Below, in pieces: positions 16,942 through 24,170 of a stretch of DNA of 24,959 nucleotides. The stretch spans positions 1 through 24,959 of the forward strand of contig CAAFWR010000087.1 in assembly GCA_900766745.1 (NCBI GenBank), in the 5' to 3' direction. Made by a program: the position numbers and the translations under genes. The stretch's first letter is position 1, and each line of letters begins with the position of its first letter. This DNA comes from Methanobacteriaceae archaeon. Its GTDB lineage: Archaea > Methanobacteriota > Methanobacteria > Methanobacteriales > Methanobacteriaceae. The notes under the pieces are model-generated. The model saw nothing but the letters and a program-made list of their open reading frames with translations. It searched no databases and was not told the DNA's origin.

Positions 16942-17679
16942 CTATAAATCAAATTTAGCTTTATCTTCATCAGGGATAATTCTATTGTAGACTTCCACAT
17001 AAGCTTCCATTACTTTGTCATCTTCTCCTTTTCTAAATAGCTCCTTATCGAGCATTTCAAAAGTTTCCTTATCCCATAATCTGCAACTGTCAGGGCTTAT
17101 TTCATCACCTAGAACAATATTGCCATCTTTATCCTTACCAAACTCTATCTTGAAGTCAACAAGGATGATTCCAGCATCGTCGAAGAATTCCTTTAAAATA
17201 TCATTGACTTTAAAGGCCAAATCCTTAAGAGTGTCGATTTCTTCCTGAGTAGCTATTCCTAAAGCCTTGATGATAGAATCGTTAAGCATAGGATCATGGA
17301 ATTCGTCATCCTTAAAGTCCATCTGGACAATCGGAGGGTTTAAAGGAGTTCCGTCTTCAATAGGGTAAGTTCGCACCAGGCTGCCAGTTGCGATGTTACG
17401 GATGATAACCTCAATCGGAATCATTTCAAGCTTGGTTGCCAATATTTCATTGGTTTTTATAAGATCAATGAACTGAGTCTTGACTCCCCCATCTTCAAGA
17501 ACCTTAAATATTTTAGAAGAAATAACAGCATTATAACTTCCTTTTTTAGACATGACCTCTTTACGTTCCCCATCACCAGCAGTCATGTCGTCTCTAAACT
17601 CTATTAAAACTTCATCATCATTATCAGTGGTAAAAACACTTTTTACCTTACCACTATTAATTAAATCTTTTTTAGTCAT
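16942..17679 (-). CDS. purC: Phosphoribosylaminoimidazole-succinocarboxamide synthase
   Basis: SAICAR synthetase, joining aspartate to CAIR with ATP. Diagnostic segments: KVKSVFTTDNDDEVLIEFRD near the N-terminus, IEVIIRNIATGSLVRTYP, and LVDFKIEFG followed by LGDEISPDSCRLWD. I start at ATG 17679 because a TATA element is centred 27 nt upstream, fitting a leaderless mRNA; TTG codons at 17691 and 17688 lack support. At 246 residues it is full length. It is the first gene of the operon purC-purS-purQ-cobA, whose genes are separated by 9-11 nt. Confidence 0.96.
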   Translation of the reverse strand: MTKKDLINSGKVKSVFTTDNDDEVLIEFRDDMTAGDGERKEVMSKKGSYNAVISSKIFKVLEDGGVKTQFIDLIKTNEILATKLEMIPIEVIIRNIATGSLVRTYPIEDGTPLNPPIVQMDFKDDEFHDPMLNDSIIKALGIATQEEIDTLKDLAFKVNDILKEFFDDAGIILVDFKIEFGKDKDGNIVLGDEISPDSCRLWDKETFEMLDKELFRKGEDDKVMEAYVEVYNRIIPDEDKAKFDL

Positions 17680-17700
17680 GAATATCAACAAATATAATAA

Positions 17701-17711
17701 ATTAATATATA
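17701..17711 (-). promoter_or_regulatory. Probable TATA box of the purC operon
   Basis: TTATATATTAAT on the minus strand lies 22-32 nt before the purC ATG at 17679. This implies a leaderless transcript. The promoter is squeezed between purC and the terminator of the upstream toxin gene. Confidence 0.55.
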
Positions 17712-17719
17712 ATTTTGTT

Positions 17720-17738
17720 AATGTTATTATATAACATT
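17720..17738 (-). terminator. Hairpin overlapping the vapC stop codon
   Basis: AATGTTAT and ATAACATT form a perfect 8-bp stem with a 3-nt loop. One arm contains two bases of the vapC TAA. Confidence 0.6.
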
Positions 17739-18150
17739 ATTTAATTAGATTAATACCTTTAACTTTTTTGAATTCCTTATCAAAGCTTACTAAATTGGGA
17801 ATATTATATTCTTTCATAGTTAGTATAATGCTTGAATCTGTAAAACTTAATCTAGTTTTTTTAGAATTTTCCCCTACATATTTTTCAAAAATATTGAAAT
17901 TTTCTGAGTTGTAATTTGAAATATCATATTCGTTTAATAATTCAAATGAATCAATTATGTTATAATAAAGTTCTTTAGCTGAATTTATATCCAGTTTTCT
18001 GCCGATTAATGTTAAAACTTCATTTAGAACATTATTATTGATATAACATTTTTCATTTAGAACATGTGCTAAATTAACTGCTTTTTTATAGTTTGAATCG
18101 GAATCTAAAACTATAGCTAAAATAAAGGAAGTGTCTAAGAAATATTTCAT
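17737..18150 (-). CDS. vapC: PIN-domain ribonuclease toxin, VapC-like
   Basis: PIN-domain protein of 137 residues, expected to be an Mg-dependent RNase that cleaves tRNA or rRNA when its antitoxin is lost. The acidic active-site residues are in place: Asp6 (FLDTSFI), Glu44 (LNEVL), Asp105 (FTDSSII) and Asp124 (SFDKEF). Its start overlaps the end of the upstream antitoxin gene by 4 nt (ATGA), the usual coupling for such pairs. Some stand-alone archaeal PIN proteins act in rRNA processing, but the paired AbrB-type gene makes toxin the better call. Confidence 0.88.
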   Translation of the reverse strand: MKYFLDTSFILAIVLDSDSNYKKAVNLAHVLNEKCYINNNVLNEVLTLIGRKLDINSAKELYYNIIDSFELLNEYDISNYNSENFNIFEKYVGENSKKTRLSFTDSSIILTMKEYNIPNLVSFDKEFKKVKGINLIK

Positions 18151-18374
18151 TCATATAAACTCCTTTTTAATTTAACAGAATCAGTTTCCTCTTCTAAATG
18201 AAAAGCCCCAATCAGATTCTTAAAATTTCTTCTTTTCCTGAAATTTATTTCAGGTTTTCCTTCTTTTATATCCCATTCTATAACATAATCCTTATCAATA
18301 TTACATTTCTTTCTTATTTCTTTCGGAATGCTTGTTTGATAATTTCCATATATTTGAGAAGTTGCTAAAACCAT
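18147..18374 (-). CDS. vapB: AbrB/SpoVT-type antitoxin, VapB-like
   Basis: Antitoxin and autoregulator partner of the overlapping PIN toxin, 75 residues. Residues about 5-45 match the swapped-hairpin AbrB DNA-binding fold, with the diagnostic GNYQTSIPKEIRKKCNI segment. The C-terminal part (GAFHLEEETDSVKLKRSLYE) would wrap the toxin active site. The GGGAGG Shine-Dalgarno is about 8 nt before the ATG. Confidence 0.88.
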   Translation of the reverse strand: MVLATSQIYGNYQTSIPKEIRKKCNIDKDYVIEWDIKEGKPEINFRKRRNFKNLIGAFHLEEETDSVKLKRSLYE

Positions 18375-18530
18375 TATTTATCCTCCCATAATTAATATAT
18401 TATTTGTAATTATGTTAATTATATATTTATCTGTTAAACTTAAAATATAATATTATTTCAATATATAATACTCTTTTATAGTTTATTATTAAATCTGTTA
18501 ATTAGTTATTTTTGACAGATTTATATATGA

Positions 18531-18542
18531 AACATATATGTT
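18531..18542. promoter_or_regulatory. Palindrome AACATATATGTT, possible operator
   Basis: Perfect 12-nt palindrome directly downstream of a TATA-like TTTATATAT, in the divergent region between vapB and the small membrane protein gene. AbrB-type antitoxins usually bind such sites, so VapB autoregulation is possible, but the site is about 155 nt from vapB. Confidence 0.3.
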
Positions 18543-18631
18543 AAACCAACTATCGATGATAAAGCTCTATCCCAATTAATGAAACATATTAATAGGTACT
18601 TTAGATAGAAATTATATTTAGTAAACTGAAA

Positions 18632-18637
18632 GGAGGG
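18632..18637 (+). promoter_or_regulatory. Strong Shine-Dalgarno (GGAGGG) placed 6 nt before an ATA codon
   Basis: AAAGGAGGG is the best Shine-Dalgarno-like sequence in this region. At optimal spacing it faces ATA at 18644, not ATG, GTG or TTG. It decides the start of the small membrane protein described next. Confidence 0.6.
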
Positions 18638-18643
18638 TTTAGA

Positions 18644-18856
18644 ATAAATCTTTGGAATCCAATTGCGTTTTTTATAAGTTTGATGATGAGTCTTTTGATG
18701 CCTTTAATATTTGCATTACCAAGTGGAATGCCTTTAATAAGCTGCATTCTTTTATGGCCTGTACGTTGGGCAGTAGCTTACTTTTTAGTAGTTATAATCG
18801 TAACTCCTACTGCATTTAACCTTGCAGAACGCGTTTTTAACTTTAAAATAAATTAG
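18644..18856 (+). CDS. Small DUF2798-like two-helix membrane protein with apparent ATA start
   Basis: A 70-residue frame beginning with ATA 6 nt after GGAGGG, reading (I/M)NLWNPIAFFISLMMSL and on to LAERVFNFKIN. Two hydrophobic helices are visible: about residues 7-28, with an MMSLLMPLIFALPSG stretch, and about 36-58, with LLWPVRWAVAYFLVVIIVTP. The MSLLMPL...W...A..P pattern resembles DUF2798, a family of small membrane proteins of unknown function. The only in-frame ATGs, at 18683 and 18686, would remove half of the first helix and have no Shine-Dalgarno. Either ATA is used as a rare initiator, or a former ATG has mutated and expression is weakened. A terminator overlapping its stop codon supports a real transcription unit. 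Confidence 0.65.
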   Translation: MNLWNPIAFFISLMMSLLMPLIFALPSGMPLISCILLWPVRWAVAYFLVVIIVTPTAFNLAERVFNFKIN

Positions 18857-18870
18857 CTATCTTAGCTAAT
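18852..18870 (+). terminator. Hairpin terminator overlapping the stop of the small membrane protein
   Basis: ATTAGCTA and TAGCTAAT form a perfect 8-bp stem with loop TCT, then ACTTTTTCTTT. The TAG stop codon is within the left arm. Confidence 0.75.
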
Positions 18871-18948
18871 ACTTTTTCTTTATATAAATTTATAGAAATT
18901 AAATTTTTAAATTTTTAAATGAAAACTTTCTTATAATATGCTAATTTT

Positions 18949-19001
18949 AAATTTTCAAATGAAAATTTTTAACTATTTCCCTAATTATTTTCATTAGAAA
19001 A
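18949..19001 (+). promoter_or_regulatory. Repeated TTTTC-N4-GAAAA palindromes upstream of the ATPase TATA box
   Basis: AAATTTTC-AAAT-GAAAATTT (18949-18968) is a perfect palindrome. TTTTC-ATTA-GAAAA (18988-19001) repeats its core and abuts a TATA-like TTTAAATATAAT (19002-19013) lying about 27 nt before the ATPase ATG. A degenerate third copy is near 18911-18930. The arrangement looks like an operator array. Confidence 0.45.
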
Positions 19002-19034
19002 TTTAAATATAATAAAATATATAGTATTAGATGA

Positions 19035-20243
19035 ATGTTAAGAAGAACTTATTATTTAGATAAATTATATAAATTTAAAGATAATGACCTTATTAAAATC
19101 ATTACAGGCGTTAGAAGATCTGGTAAAACCTCATTATTAAAACAGTACATTGATGATTTGAAAAATCAGGGCATTCCAGAGGAAAATATAATTTTCATAT
19201 CTCTTGAATCTGCCAACTACGATTTTCTAAAGGATTATAGTGATTTAAATCAATATATATTTAATAAAATAGCTAACATTCAAGGAAGAATTTATATTTT
19301 CATTGATGAAATTCAAATGGTTGATTCTTGGCAAAAAAGCATTAATTCTTTTAGAGTAGATTTAGATGCCGACATTTATATTACAGGTTCTAACTCTAAA
19401 ATATTGTCTGGAGAATTAGCTACTTTAATAGCCGGCAGATATATTAAAATCGAAGTTTTTCCATTTTCTTATAAAGAGCTACTTGAATACTATTCCAAGA
19501 AAAGAGAATTGGCACCTCAGGACGAAATAGATATTTTCAATCAATATATTACTTATGGAGGTTTTCCTGGAGGTCTGATTTTTGATGATGAAGGAAAAAT
19601 CGATTATTTAAATGATATTTTCAATTCTATAGTCCTAAAGGACATTATTTTAAGAAATAAAATCAAGAATATAGATTTTTTAGAAAGGCTAATTAAGTTT
19701 ATCATTTCAAACATTGGTCAGATTTTTTCAATCAATTCCATAAGAAAATATCTAAAGCATGAAAACATCTCTGTTTCAACAAACACGATAGCCAATTATC
19801 TGAAAAATTGTTCAGATGCTTACCTGCTTTTAAAAGCCAGCAGGGAAGAAATCAAAACCAAAAAAATCTTAACTATCAACGAGAAGTACTATTGTATTGA
19901 TCCTGGATTTTACAGACTGCAAGTAGGTTCAAATGGTTCTATGGGGCAAATTCTAGAAAATCTCGTTTACTTGGAGCTGATTAGAAGAAAATACAAAGTC
20001 ACAGTAGGCAACATTGATAATAATGAAGTAGATTTTATCTGCAGAAGATTCAATAAGACCCTATACATTCAGGTTTCTGAATCAATCATTGATGAAAATA
20101 CTAGAAATAGAGAATTCAAATCATTAATCAATATTAAAGACAATCATCCTAAATATATTTTAACTTTAGACAATTTTGACTATTCAAAAGATGGAATTAT
20201 TCATAAAAATATTATCGACTTTTTAAAAGAGGATGGAATATAA
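19035..20243 (+). CDS. AAA_14 / DUF4143 family ATPase
   Basis: P-loop ATPase of 402 residues in a family common in archaea and gut bacteria, without an agreed function. Walker A is GVRRSGKTS (Lys31) and Walker B IYIFIDEIQ (Asp91-Glu92). Sensor-like TGSNSKILSGELATLIAGR follows, which with FPFSYKELLEY is the family hallmark. A winged-helix region lies at about residues 210-260. The C-terminal DUF4143 part contains GQILENLVYLELIRR and an EVDFICRR motif like the E-D/E-x-K region of PD-(D/E)XK nucleases. TATA spacing suggests a leaderless mRNA beginning at this ATG. A 12-nt palindrome ATAATTAATTAT overlaps the stop. It is monocistronic. Some relatives are linked to mobile or defence islands, which fits the neighbours here. 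Confidence 0.88.
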   Translation: MLRRTYYLDKLYKFKDNDLIKIITGVRRSGKTSLLKQYIDDLKNQGIPEENIIFISLESANYDFLKDYSDLNQYIFNKIANIQGRIYIFIDEIQMVDSWQKSINSFRVDLDADIYITGSNSKILSGELATLIAGRYIKIEVFPFSYKELLEYYSKKRELAPQDEIDIFNQYITYGGFPGGLIFDDEGKIDYLNDIFNSIVLKDIILRNKIKNIDFLERLIKFIISNIGQIFSINSIRKYLKHENISVSTNTIANYLKNCSDAYLLLKASREEIKTKKILTINEKYYCIDPGFYRLQVGSNGSMGQILENLVYLELIRRKYKVTVGNIDNNEVDFICRRFNKTLYIQVSESIIDENTRNREFKSLINIKDNHPKYILTLDNFDYSKDGIIHKNIIDFLKEDGI

Positions 20244-20612
20244 TTAATTATTGATAATGGATTTATAAAACTAAAAAAAGTATAGTTATAGTGTTAAATT
20301 TAGAATTAATAATTGACTTTAGTCATTACATAAATTTTGTTTTTATAATAAGAAACATACTATTGAACCTATGAGATATTTTCTATAAAAAGAACAATAT
20401 ATGAAATAATTGTTGGATTAGTACTATTTATTATATAAACTAATGATAAGAAACTTAGGATTTATTTCAATTTTCTATTGATTAAACTCTAACAAGAAGT
20501 TAAAATGTATTGGTATTACTAATAGAAATAATATAATGTAAAAATTAGTAAAATAATAAATAACTATCAATATTTAATTATTAAGACAAACATATCATTA
20601 AATTGTGATTAT
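20244..20612. other. AT-rich intergenic region upstream of the two-gene module
   Basis: No ORF or RNA gene was recognised. A TATTTAATTATTAAG tract at 20571-20585 lies 28-42 nt before the next ATG and could be its TATA region. No Shine-Dalgarno precedes that ATG. Confidence 0.4.
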
Positions 20613-21590
20613 ATGGATTCAATATATTTAGCCTCATATACAATAAAATTTAAAAAGAAGAAAAAGAGAAAAAATGAAAGAAATAACTATTTATCATGGG
20701 ATGATCTTCTTTTTAGCCAACCACCTGAACAACAAACTTTCGGAGAACGAAAAAAAGTCAGTTTTTTAGATTATTTATGTGATAATATTCAAAATAATAA
20801 TAAATATCATGATGAAAAGAATCATAAGAGTTTTCATGTTCAAGAATATAAGCGAGAAAATAACATAATTTATGGGCAAATTTATTATGGTGATTATGGT
20901 GAAGAGCGTAAAGTAATTGATATAAATAATAAAAAAGAAACTATTATTCCAACTACTTCTGCAGTAATGAGTTTATTTTATTTTATGTTTTATTTTTCTG
21001 ATGATGATAAGAAGAAAGGTATTTTAATATTAGAAAGAAAAGGGAATAAAGGATTTAAAAATATATTCTATAAATGGTTGAAAAATAAAATTTTTTACAA
21101 AAAGAATGAAATATTAACTATTGAAATAGCCGATATTATTCCAAAAAAAATTATCATGGATTATGTGAACAATGGAGAAATAATGGATTTTGAATTTGTT
21201 AATAATAAATCCCATAAAGATAATATTAACAAACTTAATAAAAATTTAAATGAAATTAAAGGGAATTTTTCAGTAAAACTTTCTATTGATAAACACTATA
21301 GAAAAAATGCTAAAGATTTTGTTAAAAAATTTATTAAAGGAGACATTGAATTAGATAACCAATCTGATGAATTTATTGAAATTTTGAATAATAAAAGTAA
21401 TTTAAATGTTACATTAAATAGATATGGAAAAAAACGTAAATTTAGTTTTGGTGATAACAATACTTTAAAACCTTATTTAGATATAGATGAAGATATTAAA
21501 AATGATGAAGGAATTCCCGATTTTGATAAAATACACAAAATTGCCGTTAAACATGCCAAATATTTAATCCGAGATGATGATAATGTTTGA
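20613..21590 (+). CDS. Unrecognised soluble protein, RexA-like in architecture (candidate defence sensor)
   Basis: 325 residues, Lys/Asn-rich, with no membrane helix apart from a short hydrophobic patch (SLFYFMFYF). The order of elements is: N-terminal IYLASYTIKF followed by a Lys/Arg tract and YLSWDDLL; a beta-rich part with GQIYYGDYGEERKVID; GILILERKGNKGFKNIF; then FSVKLSIDKHYRKNAKDFVKKF; then NVTLNRYGKKRKFSFGDN and LKPYLDI. This resembles, by order and spacing, lambda RexA, whose start also has an aromatic strand, a basic tract and a hydrophobic LSVFLNSLL segment, with a basic KPKFKRDIKKVAKDII helix later. The gene overlaps the next, which encodes a four-helix membrane protein. The likeness comes from remembered sequence, not an alignment. 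It could instead be a family with no relation to RexA. Confidence 0.75.
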   Translation: MDSIYLASYTIKFKKKKKRKNERNNYLSWDDLLFSQPPEQQTFGERKKVSFLDYLCDNIQNNNKYHDEKNHKSFHVQEYKRENNIIYGQIYYGDYGEERKVIDINNKKETIIPTTSAVMSLFYFMFYFSDDDKKKGILILERKGNKGFKNIFYKWLKNKIFYKKNEILTIEIADIIPKKIIMDYVNNGEIMDFEFVNNKSHKDNINKLNKNLNEIKGNFSVKLSIDKHYRKNAKDFVKKFIKGDIELDNQSDEFIEILNNKSNLNVTLNRYGKKRKFSFGDNNTLKPYLDIDEDIKNDEGIPDFDKIHKIAVKHAKYLIRDDDNV

Positions 21591-22077
21591 GAAAATTAAT
21601 ATTAAAGATATTTTTAAATCTCATTATAAATTATTATCTAAAACAGATTTATGTTTATTCTTTGGAATTCCTTTTTTAATATCTTGTTTGTTTTTGTATT
21701 TTAATATTAATTTATCGTCAAACTCCTGTTCAACATTATTAGCCATATTATCTATTGCTATTCCATTATTATTAAATTTATTAATATTATTATATAATAT
21801 GATTCAAAATGTGTATACTGATTCTGGATTTGATGATGCAGATAAAGAATTGAAGTTAGAAAGTATAAAAGAAACAAGTTTTAATATTTCTTTTGCTATT
21901 TTAATATCTTTTATTACATTAATTATTATTGGGATATTACTCTTTATCACTATTCCAAATTTGTTTTTAGGTATGTTCTCATTTGTTGTCTTTTGGTTAT
22001 TGGGTATTGTATTATTAACTTTACTTATGATTTTAAAAAGGATTTTTTATTTAATATATTCTGAATTTGAAATGTAA
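21583..22077 (+). CDS. Four-helix membrane protein, RexB-like in topology (candidate effector)
   Basis: About 164 residues with four predicted transmembrane helices at roughly 23-40, 50-72, 100-123 and 130-151. Between helices 2 and 3 is a charged cytoplasmic-looking loop (TDSGFDDADKELKLESIKE). It overlaps the stop of the previous gene by 8 nt when started at ATG 21583 (MFEKIN). Starts at 21574 or 21577 are also possible, and none has a clear Shine-Dalgarno, so translation is probably coupled. Number of helices, length and the tandem order with a larger soluble partner match lambda RexB (144 residues, four helices), which depolarises the membrane. No pore signature can be claimed. The gene ends without a hairpin but in T-rich sequence. 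Confidence 0.8.
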   Translation: MFEKINIKDIFKSHYKLLSKTDLCLFFGIPFLISCLFLYFNINLSSNSCSTLLAILSIAIPLLLNLLILLYNMIQNVYTDSGFDDADKELKLESIKETSFNISFAILISFITLIIIGILLFITIPNLFLGMFSFVVFWLLGIVLLTLLMILKRIFYLIYSEFEM

Positions 22078-22204
22078 TAAATACTTAATTATTATTTTAT
22101 ATTTTCTTATTTTTCATAATTCATTAATATGTTTATTAAAGAAATTTTATGAATGTTGAAATTGTAATTATATCAATATATTTCTTATCTCATTATATTC
22201 ATAC

Positions 22205-23230
22205 TTACATATTCCATTTAAGAATTGTTTTACCGAAATTAGAATTAAAATCTGTATTAAAAGCATCTAAAATATCTGAAATAGAGTTTATTTCTAGCTC
22301 ATTAGCTACAATAATTTTAAGATAGCTTAAGATATACTCATTTTTAGAAATTAAATCTATTGTTTCCTCAAAATCTTTCTTTCCACTTCTGCTACTTCCA
22401 AAAAGATTAAGTCCTTTTTCTAGAACCATTCGAGTATTAACACCCACCTTATTTTCAGATACTCCTAAAAGCGCTATTGTTCCTTGGGGATTTATAATGT
22501 CTATAATCTGATTTATTGCAAGTTCCGCTTTAAATCCACCAACACACTCAAAACCATGATCAATAGTTAAATCTTCTGGAATCTGATTTATATTGTATGT
22601 CTCATCTGCAAATGAAAAGTAAGATAACTTCTCAAGGTTTTTACCGAAGACAATAATTTTGGAATCTGGAAACAGAACTTTTAAAAGTAGTGCATTTATA
22701 AAACCCAGGTTTCCATCTCCCCACACACCGATTGTGTTTTTTCTATTATGGGAAAATGTCTTAAAACGTTTAATTCCATGATAAGCTACTGAAATCAACT
22801 CTATAAAAGATGCAACATTTAAATCAATACATTCTGGAAGCTTGATTACCCTATCTTTTGAAATAGAAATATATTTACTCATAAATCCATCATGCCCACT
22901 GGATCTGAATTTAGAGCTTTTAAGATAATTTTCTTCGATGACATCATCTACTTCAACAGGAGTATTTGGAATTAGAACTACCTTATCTCCAGGCTTATAT
23001 GTATTGGTATAGTCCTTAACAACTTCTCCAATCGCTTCATGAATTAAAGCCATTGGAAGCTTTTCTTTTAAAGTGTTAAGATCTCTGTTTCCCTGATAAT
23101 ACCTCTGATCAGCTTTACAAATTGATAAATACGTTGGCCTTACAATTATATCATCATCGTTAAGATTAACTTCTTCAAAAACCTCTTCGATAACTCTTGG
23201 TTCTGTCAATCTATATATGGAATTTATCAT
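22205..23230 (-). CDS. tarJ: TarJ-like NADPH-dependent ribulose-5-phosphate reductase
   Basis: Zinc-containing medium-chain dehydrogenase, most like TarJ, which reduces D-ribulose 5-phosphate to D-ribitol 5-phosphate. The zinc-site residues Cys38 (SICKADQRYYQG), His64 and Glu65 (IHEAIGEV) are present; the CKADQRYY segment is typical of TarJ and not of alcohol dehydrogenases. The nucleotide-binding fingerprint is GVWGDGNLGF. At 341 residues it is full length. It follows tarI by 9 nt, and AAAGGAG overlaps the tarI stop. With TarI it forms a CDP-ribitol pathway. A different polyol phosphate substrate is possible. Confidence 0.87.
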   Translation of the reverse strand: MINSIYRLTEPRVIEEVFEEVNLNDDDIIVRPTYLSICKADQRYYQGNRDLNTLKEKLPMALIHEAIGEVVKDYTNTYKPGDKVVLIPNTPVEVDDVIEENYLKSSKFRSSGHDGFMSKYISISKDRVIKLPECIDLNVASFIELISVAYHGIKRFKTFSHNRKNTIGVWGDGNLGFINALLLKVLFPDSKIIVFGKNLEKLSYFSFADETYNINQIPEDLTIDHGFECVGGFKAELAINQIIDIINPQGTIALLGVSENKVGVNTRMVLEKGLNLFGSSRSGKKDFEETIDLISKNEYILSYLKIIVANELEINSISDILDAFNTDFNSNFGKTILKWNM

Positions 23231-23239
23231 TGGAAATCC

Positions 23240-23935
23240 CTACTCCTTTAAAATAAAATTAGCTACTTTCAAGTCATGAGGATATGTAATCTTAATATTT
23301 GAAACATCTCCTTTTACAATAGCTACTGGAACATCATTTAAAGTAAATATTTTACAGGCATCCGTTAAAGTTTCTCTTTGGGACTTATCTAATGTATCAT
23401 AGAGTTCATTTAGTAAGTCTAATTTAAATGACTGTGGAGTTTGACCATGATATAATTGGGCTCTATTTGGAATTTCATCAATGAATTCCCCTTCAACACT
23501 TTTAACAATAGTATCTGTTGCAGGAATTATTGTATTGCATACACCATGATTAATTGTAGCTTCAATATTCTCATCTATAATCCTATGAGTTACAAAAGGT
23601 CTTACTGCATCATGAGTTATAAGAATATGGCCATCAGAGGAATAGTTCTCATTAATATAATCCATAGCTTTCTTAACTGTGTCAATTCTCAAATCCCCAC
23701 TTTCAATTATAGTAATATCTTCATTAGGAATATATTTTTTAACAATATCCTTGGTATAACTAACCCACTCTTTTGGAGTTAGAACAATAATTTCATCAAT
23801 TTTGTTGTTTAAAATAAATTTTTCAATTGTATGAATTAAAATAGGTTTTTCTCCTAGCGGTAAAAACTGTTTAGGTTTTTCTGTGCTGCCCATTCTCTCT
23901 CCAGAACCGCCTGCTAAAATACTTGCAAAAATCAT
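23240..23935 (-). CDS. tarI: TarI-like ribitol-5-phosphate cytidylyltransferase
   Basis: IspD/TarI superfamily nucleotidyltransferase, 231 residues: CTP plus ribitol 5-phosphate gives CDP-ribitol. CTP-binding residues are in LAGGSGERMGS and PKQFLPLGEKPI; the DAVRPFV motif holds the metal-binding Asp; the substrate region includes PNRAQLYHGQTPQSFKLD. IspD itself is unlikely because methanogens make isoprenoids through mevalonate, and the adjacent tarJ supports TarI. GAGGAG lies 5 nt before the ATG, and a TATA box is about 40 nt upstream. It is the first gene of the tarI-tarJ operon. CDP-ribitol would feed a surface polymer or glycoprotein glycan; no transferase for it is in the window. Confidence 0.88.
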   Translation of the reverse strand: MIFASILAGGSGERMGSTEKPKQFLPLGEKPILIHTIEKFILNNKIDEIIVLTPKEWVSYTKDIVKKYIPNEDITIIESGDLRIDTVKKAMDYINENYSSDGHILITHDAVRPFVTHRIIDENIEATINHGVCNTIIPATDTIVKSVEGEFIDEIPNRAQLYHGQTPQSFKLDLLNELYDTLDKSQRETLTDACKIFTLNDVPVAIVKGDVSNIKITYPHDLKVANFILKE

Positions 23936-23970
23936 ATTGACTCCTCTAAAATTAATTTAGTGTAATATGT

Positions 23971-23979
23971 TATTTATAA
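23971..23979 (-). promoter_or_regulatory. Probable TATA box of the tarI-tarJ operon
   Basis: TTATAAATA on the minus strand, 36-44 nt upstream of the tarI ATG. It allows a short leader that contains the GAGGAG ribosome-binding site. Confidence 0.5.
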
Positions 23980-24170
23980 TGTTTGGTAAGTTTTTAAAGA
24001 AAAATAATTATTCCAAATACTGATAGAATCATTCTAATAACATAAATCGTCTTTGAAAAATACGATGCATAACTCGGCTATTAATTGTAGTTTTTTGTAG
24101 TTTTTCCTTAAATACATTACATGTGAAAGTTAATCTGAGATTTTTTTCTTTTTGAAACTTCAGTTTCTCA

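Noticed and set aside
23240..23935. Assignment as IspD of the MEP isoprenoid pathway
   Set aside because: Methanogenic archaea use mevalonate, and the gene is coupled to a TarJ-like reductase, so TarI fits better.
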